Positions 27,663-37,049 of a DNA stretch of 64,000 bases are shown piece by piece. Under the pieces are notes generated by a model. The model did no database searches, had not been told where the DNA came from, and worked only from the letters and a program-made list of their open reading frames with translations. Position 1 is the stretch's first letter; each line of letters opens with the position of its first letter. The stretch is from NCBI GenBank assembly GCA_947497145.1, contig CANMFQ010000001.1:310001-374000 (forward strand), written 5' to 3'. The DNA is from an uncultured Flavobacteriaceae bacterium (GTDB lineage: Bacteria > Bacteroidota > Bacteroidia > Flavobacteriales > Flavobacteriaceae). The position numbers and the translations under genes are program-made.

Positions 27663-29117
27663 ATGAATGCATTACTACTTACAGACGGTTATAAAACGGG
27701 GCATCATCAACAATATCCAAAAGGAACTGAGCAAGTCTATTCAAATTGGACACCAAGAAGTAATAAATATGCACCGCAAGGTTGTGACAAGGTACTTTCT
27801 TTTGGTCAGCAATATGTAATGCAATGGCTGCATGATTATTTTGAGTTTAATTTTTTCTCAAAGCCTAAAGCTTATGTCTGTAATGAGATAAAAGCAGAAC
27901 TTTCACTTTATCTTAATACTGAGTATGATATTTCTCATTTTGAAGATTTACATGACTTAGGTTATTTGCCAATTCGAGTTAAATCTTTACCCGAAGGAGT
28001 AGAGGTACCCATTCGTGTTCCAATGTTAACTGTTGTAAATACGAAACCAGAATTTTATTGGGTTACAAATTTTTTAGAGACGATACTTTCTACCATGTTA
28101 TGGTTGCCAATGACATCGGCTTCTATTGCACTTACTTATAAAAGGCTTTTTAAAAGATGGGCTTTAAAGACAGATGCTGACAATATTGGGTTTATAGATT
28201 TTCAAGGGCATGATTTTTCTATGCGTGGCATGGGCGGTTTACAAAGTGCTGTTGCTTCGGGTATGGGGCATTCTGCTGTGTTTTTTGGGTCTGATACTTT
28301 ACCAGTTATTCATGGTCTTCGTAAATATTATGATGCTGATGGGTTTGTAGTGGGGTCAGTAAACGCTACTGAGCATTCGGTTATGTGCGCTGGCACTAAA
28401 GATGATGAAATAGGCACCTTTCGTCAGTTGATGCAAACTTACCCAACGGGAATTCTATCTGTAGTTAGTGATACTTGGGATTTGTGGAAAGTACTAACAG
28501 TATATTTACCCGCTTTGAAGGAAGAAGTTTTGTCTCGCGATGGCAAACTAGTCATTAGGCCTGATAGTGGTGACCCTGTTGATATTATTTGTGGAACATC
28601 ACATCATACAGGTGAAGGTACAGCTGTAGAAAAGGGCGTTATAGCGTTACTATGGGATATATTTGGCGGAACAATAAACAAAGAAGGTTACAAGGTACTC
28701 GATGCACATATTGGAGCTATCTATGGAGATAGTATTACAACAACTAGAGCAGAGCAAATTTGTCAAAGATTGGCTGATAAAGGCTTTGCAACTACCAATG
28801 TGGTATTGGGTATAGGGTCTTTTACCTATCAGTTTAATACCAGAGATACTTTTGGTTTTGCCATGAAAGCAACTTCTGTTGTAGTAAATGGTGAACGAAG
28901 AGAAATTTTTAAAGACCCCATTACTGATGACGGTATAAAAAAATCAGCAAAAGGATTAATACGTGTAGATAAGGTTGATGGTGATTATGTTTTAGTAGAT
29001 GAGGTAACAGAAACAGCTGAAAAAGAAGGAGAATTACAACTGATTTATGAGGACGGAAAATTAACAAACAAAACCTCATTAAGTGAAATTAGAGATAGCA
29101 TAAACAAACGTTTGTAA
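27663..29117 (+). CDS. nadV: Nicotinamide phosphoribosyltransferase (Nampt)
   Basis: 484 aa from MNALLLTDGYKTGHH; an in-frame ATG at 27612 would overlap the operator. Motifs of the Nampt family are present: SNWTPRSNKYAP near the N-terminus, GFIDFQGHDFSMRGMGG, HGLRKYYDADGFV-type loop and VIRPDSGDPVDI for the phosphoribosyl site. It makes NMN from nicotinamide and PRPP, the first step of one-enzyme nicotinamide salvage. First gene of a five-gene operon; the next gene probably supplies PRPP. Confidence 0.92.
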   Translation: MNALLLTDGYKTGHHQQYPKGTEQVYSNWTPRSNKYAPQGCDKVLSFGQQYVMQWLHDYFEFNFFSKPKAYVCNEIKAELSLYLNTEYDISHFEDLHDLGYLPIRVKSLPEGVEVPIRVPMLTVVNTKPEFYWVTNFLETILSTMLWLPMTSASIALTYKRLFKRWALKTDADNIGFIDFQGHDFSMRGMGGLQSAVASGMGHSAVFFGSDTLPVIHGLRKYYDADGFVVGSVNATEHSVMCAGTKDDEIGTFRQLMQTYPTGILSVVSDTWDLWKVLTVYLPALKEEVLSRDGKLVIRPDSGDPVDIICGTSHHTGEGTAVEKGVIALLWDIFGGTINKEGYKVLDAHIGAIYGDSITTTRAEQICQRLADKGFATTNVVLGIGSFTYQFNTRDTFGFAMKATSVVVNGERREIFKDPITDDGIKKSAKGLIRVDKVDGDYVLVDEVTETAEKEGELQLIYEDGKLTNKTSLSEIRDSINKRL

Positions 29118-29181
29118 GCTACGTTTGAAAACTAAATGTAAAACCTGCTTTACGGTTTTGAAACCTATAAAACATCAGATA

Positions 29182-29940
29182 ATGTCATACGAAATAAAGA
29201 AGTTTAAAGACGGACAAGTAGCTGCAAAAATTATAGAAGAAGGTGATCTTGATATTCATATACGCGGAAATAGTTATGAAGATTTGTTTGCCATAGCAGC
29301 AATAAAAGAAGCTTGGGATGCGGCACACAGTTTAAACAAAACTAGCACAGCCCGCTTAACAATATATTGTTTAATAGGACAGCGTTCTGATAGGCGTTTT
29401 AATGCAAATGAATCTTTTGACCTTAAGGTGATTGCTAATTTTATTAATGCGATGAATTTTGATAAAGTTGAAATTTTTCACCCGCATAGTGCCATTTCAT
29501 TAGCCTTGATAAAAAATGCGCAGAAACGCTCACATTTTCCTTATGTGAAAAAAGCTTTTGATGCTATTGGCACCCCTGTTTTGGTAAGCCCTGATGCTGG
29601 GGCATATAAAACTACACATGAAATTGCCGAAAAACTAAATGCTGATTTGGTACCCTCAAATAAGGTACGCGTTAATGGAGCTCCACAAATAAGTATTCAA
29701 GGCGATGTAACAAAAAAAGATTGTCTTATTGTCGATGACTTAGCCGATGGTGGTCGTACGTTTAAGTTTCTTGCAGAAGCATTAAAAGAACAAGGTGCTT
29801 CTAAGGTATTTTTATATGTTACTCATGCCCAATTTAATTATGGCTTTGATGAACTAAAAGAAACCATAAACCATGTGTATTGTACTAATAGTTACAAAGA
29901 TATTGAGAGTGAATTTGTAACACAATTTAAGGTGATATGA
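29182..29940 (+). CDS. Ribose-phosphate pyrophosphokinase-like protein (PRPP synthetase)
   Basis: 252 aa from MSYEIKKFKDGQ; an upstream ATG at 29125 gives an unlikely Cys/Lys-rich leader. Family features: GQRSDRRFN-type loop, FHPHSAISLALI and the PRPP-binding loop CLIVDDLADGGRTF. It is shorter than housekeeping PRPP synthetase (~310 aa), as are versions in phage and operon-borne NAD salvage sets. It probably provides PRPP for the Nampt upstream. Its stop overlaps the next ATG (ATGA). Confidence 0.88.
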   Translation: MSYEIKKFKDGQVAAKIIEEGDLDIHIRGNSYEDLFAIAAIKEAWDAAHSLNKTSTARLTIYCLIGQRSDRRFNANESFDLKVIANFINAMNFDKVEIFHPHSAISLALIKNAQKRSHFPYVKKAFDAIGTPVLVSPDAGAYKTTHEIAEKLNADLVPSNKVRVNGAPQISIQGDVTKKDCLIVDDLADGGRTFKFLAEALKEQGASKVFLYVTHAQFNYGFDELKETINHVYCTNSYKDIESEFVTQFKVI

Positions 29941-30395
29941 AAATAATTACAGCGACGGAGAAGCTTCTTATAAAAGACAGTTATAGCGTTTTTTTAGCAG
30001 GAAGTATTGAAGGAGATACTGCTGAAAAATGGCAAAATGTGGTTATTGAAAAGTTAGCTGATGCTTTTGTTACTCTGATAAACCCCAGAAGAGATGAATG
30101 GGATGCAAGTTGGAAACAGGAAATTAATAACTCTAAATTTAAAGAGCAAGTTAATTGGGAATTAGAAGCTTTAGAAAAAGCGGATTTAATTATTATGTAT
30201 TTTGATAGAAGTACGATGTCACCAATATCTCTTTTAGAACTAGGGCTATTTGCCAAAAGCGGAAAACTAATTGTTTGCTGTCCAGATGGTTTCTGGAGAA
30301 AGGGCAATGTAGACATTGTTTGTAAGCGATATGATGTATTACAAGTTCAGAATTTGGAAGAATTAATTGATGAAGTGAAAAATAGAATAATATGA
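29937..30395 (+). CDS. Nucleoside 2-deoxyribosyltransferase-like protein
   Basis: 152 aa. SYSVFLAGSIEGDTAEKWQ opens a nucleoside 2-deoxyribosyltransferase-like fold; LINPRRDEWDASWKQ, then EKADLIIMYFDRSTMSPISL and LELGLFAKSGK carry the family's catalytic-region residues. Members exchange bases between nucleosides or cut glycosidic bonds. Start and stop overlap both neighbours by four bases, so it is part of the same NAD-related operon. Possibly acts on nicotinamide riboside-like compounds, which is inference. Confidence 0.85.
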   Translation: MKIITATEKLLIKDSYSVFLAGSIEGDTAEKWQNVVIEKLADAFVTLINPRRDEWDASWKQEINNSKFKEQVNWELEALEKADLIIMYFDRSTMSPISLLELGLFAKSGKLIVCCPDGFWRKGNVDIVCKRYDVLQVQNLEELIDEVKNRII

Positions 30396-30946
30396 AGTAT
30401 TCTTTAAGCAGTCTTAGGGAGAAGTTTAAAAATGGAGAACAGCCAAAGTTGTTGTTTTTTTGGGGGCATACTCCAAGTAAAGACGGTACTATCGGTAAAA
30501 GCTGTTTTAGCCAATGGTGGAAAGTTTCGTTTGTAAAGGAAGGAGAGATTTATAAGACAGCAGAACATTTTATGATGGCGGAGAAAGCGAGGTTGTTTGA
30601 AGATAAAGAAACTAGAACAGAAATTATAGCTTGCGAGCATCCAGCAGAAGCTAAAAGGTTGGGGCGTAAGGTGTTTAAGTTTAACGCTGAGGTCTGGGAT
30701 GAGCACAAGTATGCAATAGTCAAAGAAGGAAATTTTTTAAAGTTTTCTCAACATTTGGATTTAAAAGATTTTTTACTCAAAACTAATGAGAGAGTATTGG
30801 TTGAAGCAAGTCCTATTGACGTCATTTGGGGAATAGGATTGTCTCATGATGATCCTAGAGCACTGAATCCTACTTTGTGGGAAGGAGATAATTTACTAGG
30901 TTTTGCTTTAATGGAGGTGAGAGACAAATTAAATGAAATAGAATGA
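30392..30946 (+). CDS. NADAR family protein (N-glycosidase-like)
   Basis: 184 aa. LLFFWGHTPSKDG, CFSQWW, AEHFMMAEKARLFED and the C-terminal PIDVIWGIGLSHDDPRALNP then WEGDNLLGFALMEVRD are hallmarks of the NADAR/YbiA superfamily. Proteins of this group cut N-glycosidic bonds in riboflavin intermediates or remove ADP-ribose from guanine in DNA. In this NAD-salvage operon either metabolite damage control or ADP-ribose reversal is possible. ATGA overlaps at both ends. Confidence 0.9.
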   Translation: MKYSLSSLREKFKNGEQPKLLFFWGHTPSKDGTIGKSCFSQWWKVSFVKEGEIYKTAEHFMMAEKARLFEDKETRTEIIACEHPAEAKRLGRKVFKFNAEVWDEHKYAIVKEGNFLKFSQHLDLKDFLLKTNERVLVEASPIDVIWGIGLSHDDPRALNPTLWEGDNLLGFALMEVRDKLNEIE

Positions 30947-31479
30947 AAGAATACGCTACACTTTTCGGAGGTGCAGGTAATAATACGCAATCAAAAGAGT
31001 ATTTAGAAACTGTTGAAATAGGTGGTTTTCTTGCTTATCGAGGTTATATTGTTAAGAATGGGGGTTATGGAGGGATGATGGAGGCTGTTTCAAAAGGTGC
31101 TTTCAAAGAAGGGGGTAAAGTAATTGGAGTTACTTGTAGACAGGTTGGTGCTCCTATTGGGAATATATATTTGTCGGAGACTATAGTTACGGATAACCTA
31201 TATGATCGACTCAAAATTTTAATTGAAAACACTTCTGTTTTTATTGTTCAAAAAGGTGGTATAGGAACATTGTCAGAGGTTTTTTTAGCTTTGGATATCA
31301 TTCGAAAAAGCCCAAAAAATAAGCAGTCAAAACTATATTTTATCGGAGGTATTTGGAGTGATTTAGTTGCATGCCTAAAATTGGATTTGATTCCCGCATC
31401 CGAGCATGGATTATTTCATGTCGTTGAAAACTTCATTGAATTACGTAAAAGAATGGAAATAGATTTTCCTTTAAAGTAA
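30943..31479 (+). CDS. LOG-like / TIGR00725-type Rossmann-fold nucleotide-binding protein
   Basis: 178 aa. FGGAGNNTQSKEYLE, then NGGYGGMMEAVSKGA and VQKGGIGTLSEVFLALD resemble the SLOG/LOG superfamily, where PGGxGTxxE binds nucleotide phosphates; here the motif is KGGIGTLSE. LOG enzymes cleave nucleotide monophosphates to base and ribose phosphate. Last gene of the operon (ATGA overlap with the NADAR gene). A role in recycling NAD-derived nucleotides is inferred. Confidence 0.85.
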   Translation: MKEYATLFGGAGNNTQSKEYLETVEIGGFLAYRGYIVKNGGYGGMMEAVSKGAFKEGGKVIGVTCRQVGAPIGNIYLSETIVTDNLYDRLKILIENTSVFIVQKGGIGTLSEVFLALDIIRKSPKNKQSKLYFIGGIWSDLVACLKLDLIPASEHGLFHVVENFIELRKRMEIDFPLK

Positions 31480-31699
31480 AAATAACTCAACTTTTGTTGA
31501 GCGTATTCTTCAAATTTTGAAGATGGGTTGTTAATTTTTATATTTTTTCATTGACAGTAGAAACAAAGAAAAATAAGGAGATAGCACTCAAATACACCAC
31601 CCTAACCCAAACAACCACTTCCCTCAGTAAACATACCTCTAGCCTAATTCTTTATAGTTACTAAGCTATATACGGGATACTTTTAAGCAAAAAATAGGT

Positions 31700-32827
31700 A
31701 TGAAAACATATAGTATTAGTTGCATCATTTGTGGTATTATTTTTAGTATGCTGGGTTGTAAAGAACCCAAAAAGCAACAGATGGTTAAAGGCCAGTCGCC
31801 AGCGTTAAACACTGCCGTTGCTGTGAATGACTTTACAGTACATGTGCCAAAAACCTATGAAAATTTAAGTGTTTATATGATTACTGGTAAAGCGGGTATA
31901 CGTGGTGAAAGCTACATGACTTTATCTCAAGCTATGAAAGAAAAACAAGTGAGGGTTATAGAAACGGGCGCTGTAAATGAATTGGCTATTGATAATCTGA
32001 GTGATGATTATGTGTTTATTCATTCTGGTGATATTGTAAAAGGAGGCAAACAAGATAGAACCATAAGTTATGATGTTATTATTCCTCCAAATGCCATAAA
32101 TGTTTCCTTAGAAAGTTTTTGTGTTGAACAGGGTAGGTGGAAACAAAGAGCTGATGAACAGGTGCTTTCATTTGCGTCCAATTCAAAAATGTTGTCTTCC
32201 AGAGATTTGAAGTTGGCAGCTAAATATGAAAAAAATCAGACTAAAGTATGGAGCAAGGTTGCTGAACAAAAAACGGAATTAGACAAAGCATTATCCCATA
32301 AAAATGGATTTGCTGTTACCGTAGAAGATACGCTTTCGAATACAAGTTTACAGTTGGCTTTAGAAAATGAGGTTTTAAAAAAGGATAAAAAGGAATATTT
32401 AAATGCCTTAAAAGAGGCTATTAATATAGAAGGTGCTGTAGGCTATGCGTATGCCATAAATGGAGAAATTTATGGTGTAGAACTGTACAATAATACACAG
32501 CTATTTGTGCAATTATGGGACAAAATTATAGGGTCTATAGTTGTAGAAGCCATCAGTAAGTACAAAAACGAAACAATAGTGCAGCCTAAGGTTAACGATG
32601 TAGCTACCTTTATGAAGGCTGTTACAAAAGAGGATAAAATGAGTCTTAAACGCATAAATGATATCACCCATTTGAAGACACTGGAGAGTAAAACTGGACA
32701 TATTGTTTTTATCACTGAAGATTTACATCAAAAAACATGGATTCACAAAAGCTATATGAAACAAGATACTAGCGAGATAGCTACAAATACTCGCCAGAAA
32801 TTCAGTGTAAATTCTTTAGATGATTAA
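31700..32827 (+). CDS. ARPP-1 family lipoprotein
   Basis: 375 aa with a lipoprotein signal (IISMLGC-like: GIIFSMLGC). The mature part matches ARPP-1-type proteins (LSVYMITGKAGIRGESYMTL, ETGAVNELAIDNLSDDYVF, IHSGDIVKGGKQDRTISYDV). Function of the family is poorly known; members form part of secreted or periplasmic stress-related gene sets. It stands alone, about 220 bp after the NAD operon. Confidence 0.8.
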   Translation: MKTYSISCIICGIIFSMLGCKEPKKQQMVKGQSPALNTAVAVNDFTVHVPKTYENLSVYMITGKAGIRGESYMTLSQAMKEKQVRVIETGAVNELAIDNLSDDYVFIHSGDIVKGGKQDRTISYDVIIPPNAINVSLESFCVEQGRWKQRADEQVLSFASNSKMLSSRDLKLAAKYEKNQTKVWSKVAEQKTELDKALSHKNGFAVTVEDTLSNTSLQLALENEVLKKDKKEYLNALKEAINIEGAVGYAYAINGEIYGVELYNNTQLFVQLWDKIIGSIVVEAISKYKNETIVQPKVNDVATFMKAVTKEDKMSLKRINDITHLKTLESKTGHIVFITEDLHQKTWIHKSYMKQDTSEIATNTRQKFSVNSLDD

Positions 32828-33404
32828 TTTGTCAGCATTGAACTCGCCTTGACTTTTTGTTCAGAATCGAGAATTATGACTTGGTGCCGTAATGAAGGGG
32901 TTTTGTTGTTATAGAATCGCTATGTAAAAAGCAGGTACACTACTAAATAGATGATGATAAAATGACAAGTGCCAGTACAAATTGACAGTTTAAAACTGAC
33001 AATTTTTCATTTTTTTATTTTTTGGTATTTTTTTTGGATTTGCAGGATAACTTAAAATTTTGAAATCGCAATATCATGCAATGTATTGAACTAGAAGAAG
33101 GTTTTTTGCCCGCCTTTTCAGTTTGGTTTAGTGCTAAAAAAAATGGCCTTATTGCGCCAAATAAAACAACAAGATGCGGGCAAGCTTCACAAATGCTATC
33201 TAAAGGGATGAACAGCCTAGTTCTCCTGCCTATTTTTCTTTTTAAAATTATTTTTTCTGAATTTAAGTTCTATAGATGAGCTTATTTATATCATTGATTA
33301 CCAAGTTTTAGTGCTTCACGTGCTATAGTGGCGTAGCTTATTTTTTGTTCTGTTTTTTTAGACGAATACTTAAAAGAATCAAAGTATAATTTTAATTAAA
33401 TAGT
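32828..33404. other. Intergenic region; element fragment, no convincing gene
   Basis: About 575 bp. Near its left end (32,840-32,898) lies a partial copy of the small inverted-repeat element found at 49,440 and 57,974. One short plus-strand frame (33,076-33,279) has no recognisable features and I do not call it. Confidence 0.5.
32840..32898. repeat. Partial interspersed inverted-repeat element
   Basis: Begins GAACTCGCCTTGACTTTTTG, near-identical to the left arm of the complete elements, then continues like the copy at 961-1030. The right arm is missing. Confidence 0.55.
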
Positions 33405-33821
33405 ATGAAACCATTGAATAGTTTTAAAGAAAACAACAAGCATCATATAAATTCTTTAGCAACTGTACCGCTAAAAAAGATTCAAATGAATTTGGATGAT
33501 AATGGGGTAAAGGTTCGAATTTTTGCTGATTGCCTAAAAAAAGGCAACCATACTGTAATTGTTCAAGACGGTATGTTGTACCTCAAAGTAAAGCCATTTG
33601 CTAGCACCTATGATTTTTACAGAAACCCCTTTTTAGCTCAGTCTTTTGAAAAGGATATGGATTTTCAAATTAGACTCCCCGGAAAACAGTACCGCTATTT
33701 ACATGCAATGCGATTTCATAAGGGGGTTTTAGAAGTTCGTGTGGGAGAGCATCATAAAATAAACCAACATTTAAAAACCATCAAGCCTTCATTAGCAGCC
33801 AATCAATTGATGGCCTCATAA
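33405..33821 (+). CDS. Hypothetical protein upstream of a Gld-like ABC operon
   Basis: 138 aa, no signal peptide. The middle (VKVRIFADCLKKGNHTVIVQDG; DFQIRLPGKQYRYL; MRFHKGVLEVRVG) has alternating strands that vaguely recall a small heat-shock/CS-type sandwich, but key signatures are absent, so I leave it unnamed. It ends 14 bp before the ABC ATPase gene on the same strand and may be co-transcribed. Confidence 0.7.
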   Translation: MKPLNSFKENNKHHINSLATVPLKKIQMNLDDNGVKVRIFADCLKKGNHTVIVQDGMLYLKVKPFASTYDFYRNPFLAQSFEKDMDFQIRLPGKQYRYLHAMRFHKGVLEVRVGEHHKINQHLKTIKPSLAANQLMAS

Positions 33822-33835
33822 ATAACAGTATTTAA

Positions 33836-34765
33836 ATGGATATACAAATAGAAAAACTAACCAAAACTTACGGCCCTCAAACTGCGGTAAACGATATCAG
33901 TTTTGAAGTTAAAACGGGTGAGGTACTTGGATTTCTTGGTCCCAATGGCGCAGGAAAATCAACTACCATGAAAATGATTACTGGCTATATTGGTATTGAG
34001 AAAGGTGATATACGTATAGGAGGTAAGCGTATGGCTGATGATACCGATAATTTGAAACGACATATTGGGTATTTGCCAGAAAATAATCCATTGTATTTAG
34101 ATATGCCTGTAATGGATTATTTGGCGTTTTGTGCAGCTTTACAAGGTGTGTCTAAAGACCTTATTCCAAAGCGGGTTCGTAAGATGATTGGTGTTTGCGG
34201 CCTAAATAGAGAGAAACATAAAAAAATTGGAGAACTTTCAAAAGGGTATCGCCAACGTGTAGGGCTAGCACAAGCCATGATTCATGACCCTGAAATTTTG
34301 GTTTTAGATGAACCAACAACCGGTCTTGACCCCAATCAAATTATTGAAATACGAAAACTTATTCGCGATTTGGGTAAGGAGAAAACCGTGATTCTTAGCA
34401 CGCACATTTTGCCAGAAGTTGAGGCTACCTGCGACCGTATTCTTATTATCAATAGAGGTAAAATAGTTGCTAATGGTACCCCAGAAACATTACGAAAACA
34501 AGCACAGGGTAATGAAGTTTTAAAACTTTGTATTGAAGATGGTGATACAGATACTGTTTTAAAATCTTTAAAAGCCCTAGACACCGTTCAGGGGGCAACT
34601 GCAATACAACCCGACCAGCATTTATTTGAAGTACAAAGTAAGGCAGAGCAGAGCTCAAAACGAGCAGTATTTGACCTCTGTGTAAAGCATAAATGGGTCT
34701 TGACTGAACTTACTCCTTTAGAAACAAAACTTGAAGATATTTTTAGAAATTTAACGGTAAACTAA
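33836..34765 (+). CDS. GldA-like ABC transporter ATP-binding protein
   Basis: 309 aa. Walker A GPNGAGKST, signature LSKGYRQRVGLAQ, Walker B ILVLDEPTTGLDP and the switch histidine (LSTHI) are intact. Sequence pattern (YLPENNPLYLDMPVMDYLAF) is that of GldA and its close relatives. It powers the permease encoded next. Because a DUF4340 gene ends the operon, this may be the widespread GldAFG-like exporter rather than the motility-specific set. Confidence 0.9.
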   Translation: MDIQIEKLTKTYGPQTAVNDISFEVKTGEVLGFLGPNGAGKSTTMKMITGYIGIEKGDIRIGGKRMADDTDNLKRHIGYLPENNPLYLDMPVMDYLAFCAALQGVSKDLIPKRVRKMIGVCGLNREKHKKIGELSKGYRQRVGLAQAMIHDPEILVLDEPTTGLDPNQIIEIRKLIRDLGKEKTVILSTHILPEVEATCDRILIINRGKIVANGTPETLRKQAQGNEVLKLCIEDGDTDTVLKSLKALDTVQGATAIQPDQHLFEVQSKAEQSSKRAVFDLCVKHKWVLTELTPLETKLEDIFRNLTVN

Positions 34766-34766
34766 T

Positions 34767-35489
34767 ATGCATACAATATGGACAATTGCCAAACGAGAAT
34801 TGGCAACTTTTTTTGATTCGCTTATCGCTTACATCATACTGGGGCTTTTTTTAGGATTTAGTGGTTTTTTTACCTGGTTATATGGAAATGATATTTTCTT
34901 GGTAGGTCAAGCAAATCTCAGGGTTTTCTTTAGTATCGCCTCATGGAGCCTTTTCTTTTTTATTCCGGCAATTACCATGAAAATGCTTGCCGAAGAGCGA
35001 AAAACAGGCACCTTAGAATTGTTGCTTACCAAATCAGTATCAGACCGACAATTAATACTCGGAAAATTTTTGGGCTCTGTTTTACTGGTCTGTATTGCCT
35101 TGGTGGCTACCATACCTTATGTGATTACCGTTTCCTGTATTGGTGATTTGGATAATGGTGGAACTATTTGTGGTTATCTTGGGTTATTACTCTTGAGTAT
35201 CGCCTATACCGCTATTGGTATTTTTGCTAGTAGTATTACCACCAATCAAATTGTTGCCTTTATGACTGCTTTGCTGATAGGGCTTTTTTTTCATATTATT
35301 TTTGGAGTGCTAGCGCAGAATTTTACTGGCAGTTTGGGTCAGTTTTTTGATACCCTCAACTTACAATCACACTTTGAGTCTATCTCAAGAGGGGTTATCG
35401 ACTCTAAAGATATCGTGTATTTTCTTTCAATAACTTTTTTAGGTCTTTACTTGGGTGAATGGTCCTTAGCTAAAAGACATTTTTCATAA
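34767..35489 (+). CDS. GldF-like ABC-2 permease
   Basis: 240 aa with about six membrane helices. FFFIPAITMKMLAEERKTGT then LELLLTKSVSD is the typical ABC-2 cytoplasmic loop of GldF-like permeases. It begins one base after the ATPase stop. Partner of the ATPase and of the GldG-like protein that follows. Confidence 0.9.
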   Translation: MHTIWTIAKRELATFFDSLIAYIILGLFLGFSGFFTWLYGNDIFLVGQANLRVFFSIASWSLFFFIPAITMKMLAEERKTGTLELLLTKSVSDRQLILGKFLGSVLLVCIALVATIPYVITVSCIGDLDNGGTICGYLGLLLLSIAYTAIGIFASSITTNQIVAFMTALLIGLFFHIIFGVLAQNFTGSLGQFFDTLNLQSHFESISRGVIDSKDIVYFLSITFLGLYLGEWSLAKRHFS

Positions 35490-35503
35490 TCAGTAGTAAT
35501 AAA

Positions 35504-37003
35504 ATGAAAAAGACAAACATAACCATCGTATTAATACTGGGTATTCTTGTATTTGCCAATCTGGTATCGGAGCAATATTTTTTTAGAATTGACCTCACCG
35601 AGGATAAACAATATACGCTGAGTGATGCTACTAAAAACATCATGAAGTCTTTAGAAAATCCCATTACAGTAAAGGCTTATTTTTCAGAGAATTTACCGCC
35701 CCATATTGCCAAGACTAAGGATGATTTTGAAGCATACCTCATTGAATATGCCAGAAAATCTGATGATAATTTGGTATATACTTTTATAAACCCCAATGAA
35801 AATGAAGAGAAAGAACGTGAGGCGGTAGAAGCGGGTATCAATCCTGTGATGATTAATGTGCGAGAAAAAGACCAAATGAAACAGCAAAAGGCTTTTTTAG
35901 GGGTTGTTTTAGAACTTGAAGACCGCAAAGAAATTATTCCGTTCATGCAACCAGGAGCGCCTATGGAATATTTACTTTCTTCTTCCATAAAAAAGATTGC
36001 CGTAACCAATAAGCCTGAAATAGGTTTGATGAGTGGTTATGGGCAAGCATCCATGGGAGAGCTTATACAGGTGAAAACGGCCTTAGATGTGCTGTATGAT
36101 ATGAAGTCAATTACCGTAAATGATAGTGTTACCGTACCAGAAAATATAAAAACCTTAGCCGTAGTGCGTCCAACAGATACAATAAGTGCGGGTGCTTTGC
36201 AGCAGTTGGATAGTTTTTTAAAAAATGGCGGAAATTTATTCATTGCTTTAAATCGTGTAAACGGAGATTTGAATAATGCCTATGGTAGTGCAATTACAAC
36301 GGGAATTGAAAAATGGTTGGCTCAAAAAGGACTTGAGGTTCGTGATGATTTTGTGGTAGATGCTCAGTGTGCTACCATTGGAGTACAACAGCGCCAAGGC
36401 ATATTTAATTTCACGTCTAATGTCGCTTTTCCATACATCCCTATCATAAATAAATTTGCCAACCACCCAGCTACAAAAGGCTTAGAGGCTGTGGTAATGC
36501 AGTTTGCTAGTTCGTTAAATTTCACCCCTAAAGATTCTCTAACGACGTTTACACCCTTGGCTTTTTCTTCCGAAAATTCGGCAAGTATGCCAGCTCCTCA
36601 GTTTTTTGATATTCAAAAAGAATGGTCAGAAAGAGATTTTACAGCACCACATCAAGTGGTTGCAGGGGTTTTAGAACAGCAATATGCTTCGGGTAAGCGT
36701 TCGCGAATTTTTGTGGTTGCCGACGGAGATTTTCCAATAAGTCAGTCGCAACAAGTACAAGGAGACAATGTAAACTTTATGGTGAATGCAATAGATTGGC
36801 TGAGTGATGATACAGGCCTAATTGATTTGAGAACCAAAGGTATAACCTATAGACCCATTGATAAACTAGAAGAGGGCACCAAAACAACCTTGAAGTATCT
36901 TAATTTTTTGATGCCCATTGTTTTAGTTTTTATATACGGGGTTTTTCGTATGCAAATGAATAAAAATAAACGCAGCCGTAGAATAGAAGAAAATTACGAA
37001 TAA
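35504..37003 (+). CDS. GldG-like ABC auxiliary protein
   Basis: 499 aa. An N-terminal membrane helix (IVLILGILVFANLVSEQYFF), then RIDLTEDKQYTLSDATKNIM and VKAYFSENLPPHIAK typical of GldG/IFT52-like proteins, a large periplasmic domain and a C-terminal helix (FLMPIVLVFIYGVFRMQ). It works with the permease and ATPase before it. Flavobacterial GldG is near 560 aa, so this one is a little short. Confidence 0.9.
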   Translation: MKKTNITIVLILGILVFANLVSEQYFFRIDLTEDKQYTLSDATKNIMKSLENPITVKAYFSENLPPHIAKTKDDFEAYLIEYARKSDDNLVYTFINPNENEEKEREAVEAGINPVMINVREKDQMKQQKAFLGVVLELEDRKEIIPFMQPGAPMEYLLSSSIKKIAVTNKPEIGLMSGYGQASMGELIQVKTALDVLYDMKSITVNDSVTVPENIKTLAVVRPTDTISAGALQQLDSFLKNGGNLFIALNRVNGDLNNAYGSAITTGIEKWLAQKGLEVRDDFVVDAQCATIGVQQRQGIFNFTSNVAFPYIPIINKFANHPATKGLEAVVMQFASSLNFTPKDSLTTFTPLAFSSENSASMPAPQFFDIQKEWSERDFTAPHQVVAGVLEQQYASGKRSRIFVVADGDFPISQSQQVQGDNVNFMVNAIDWLSDDTGLIDLRTKGITYRPIDKLEEGTKTTLKYLNFLMPIVLVFIYGVFRMQMNKNKRSRRIEENYE

Positions 37004-37049
37004 ACGAGGCTCAAAAATAGCCCATAACATAAATTAATAGCAATAGGAG

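Noticed and set aside
33076-33279. 67-codon plus-strand frame with a hydrophobic end
   Set aside because: Lies in a spacer next to a repeat fragment; no motif and no operon partner.
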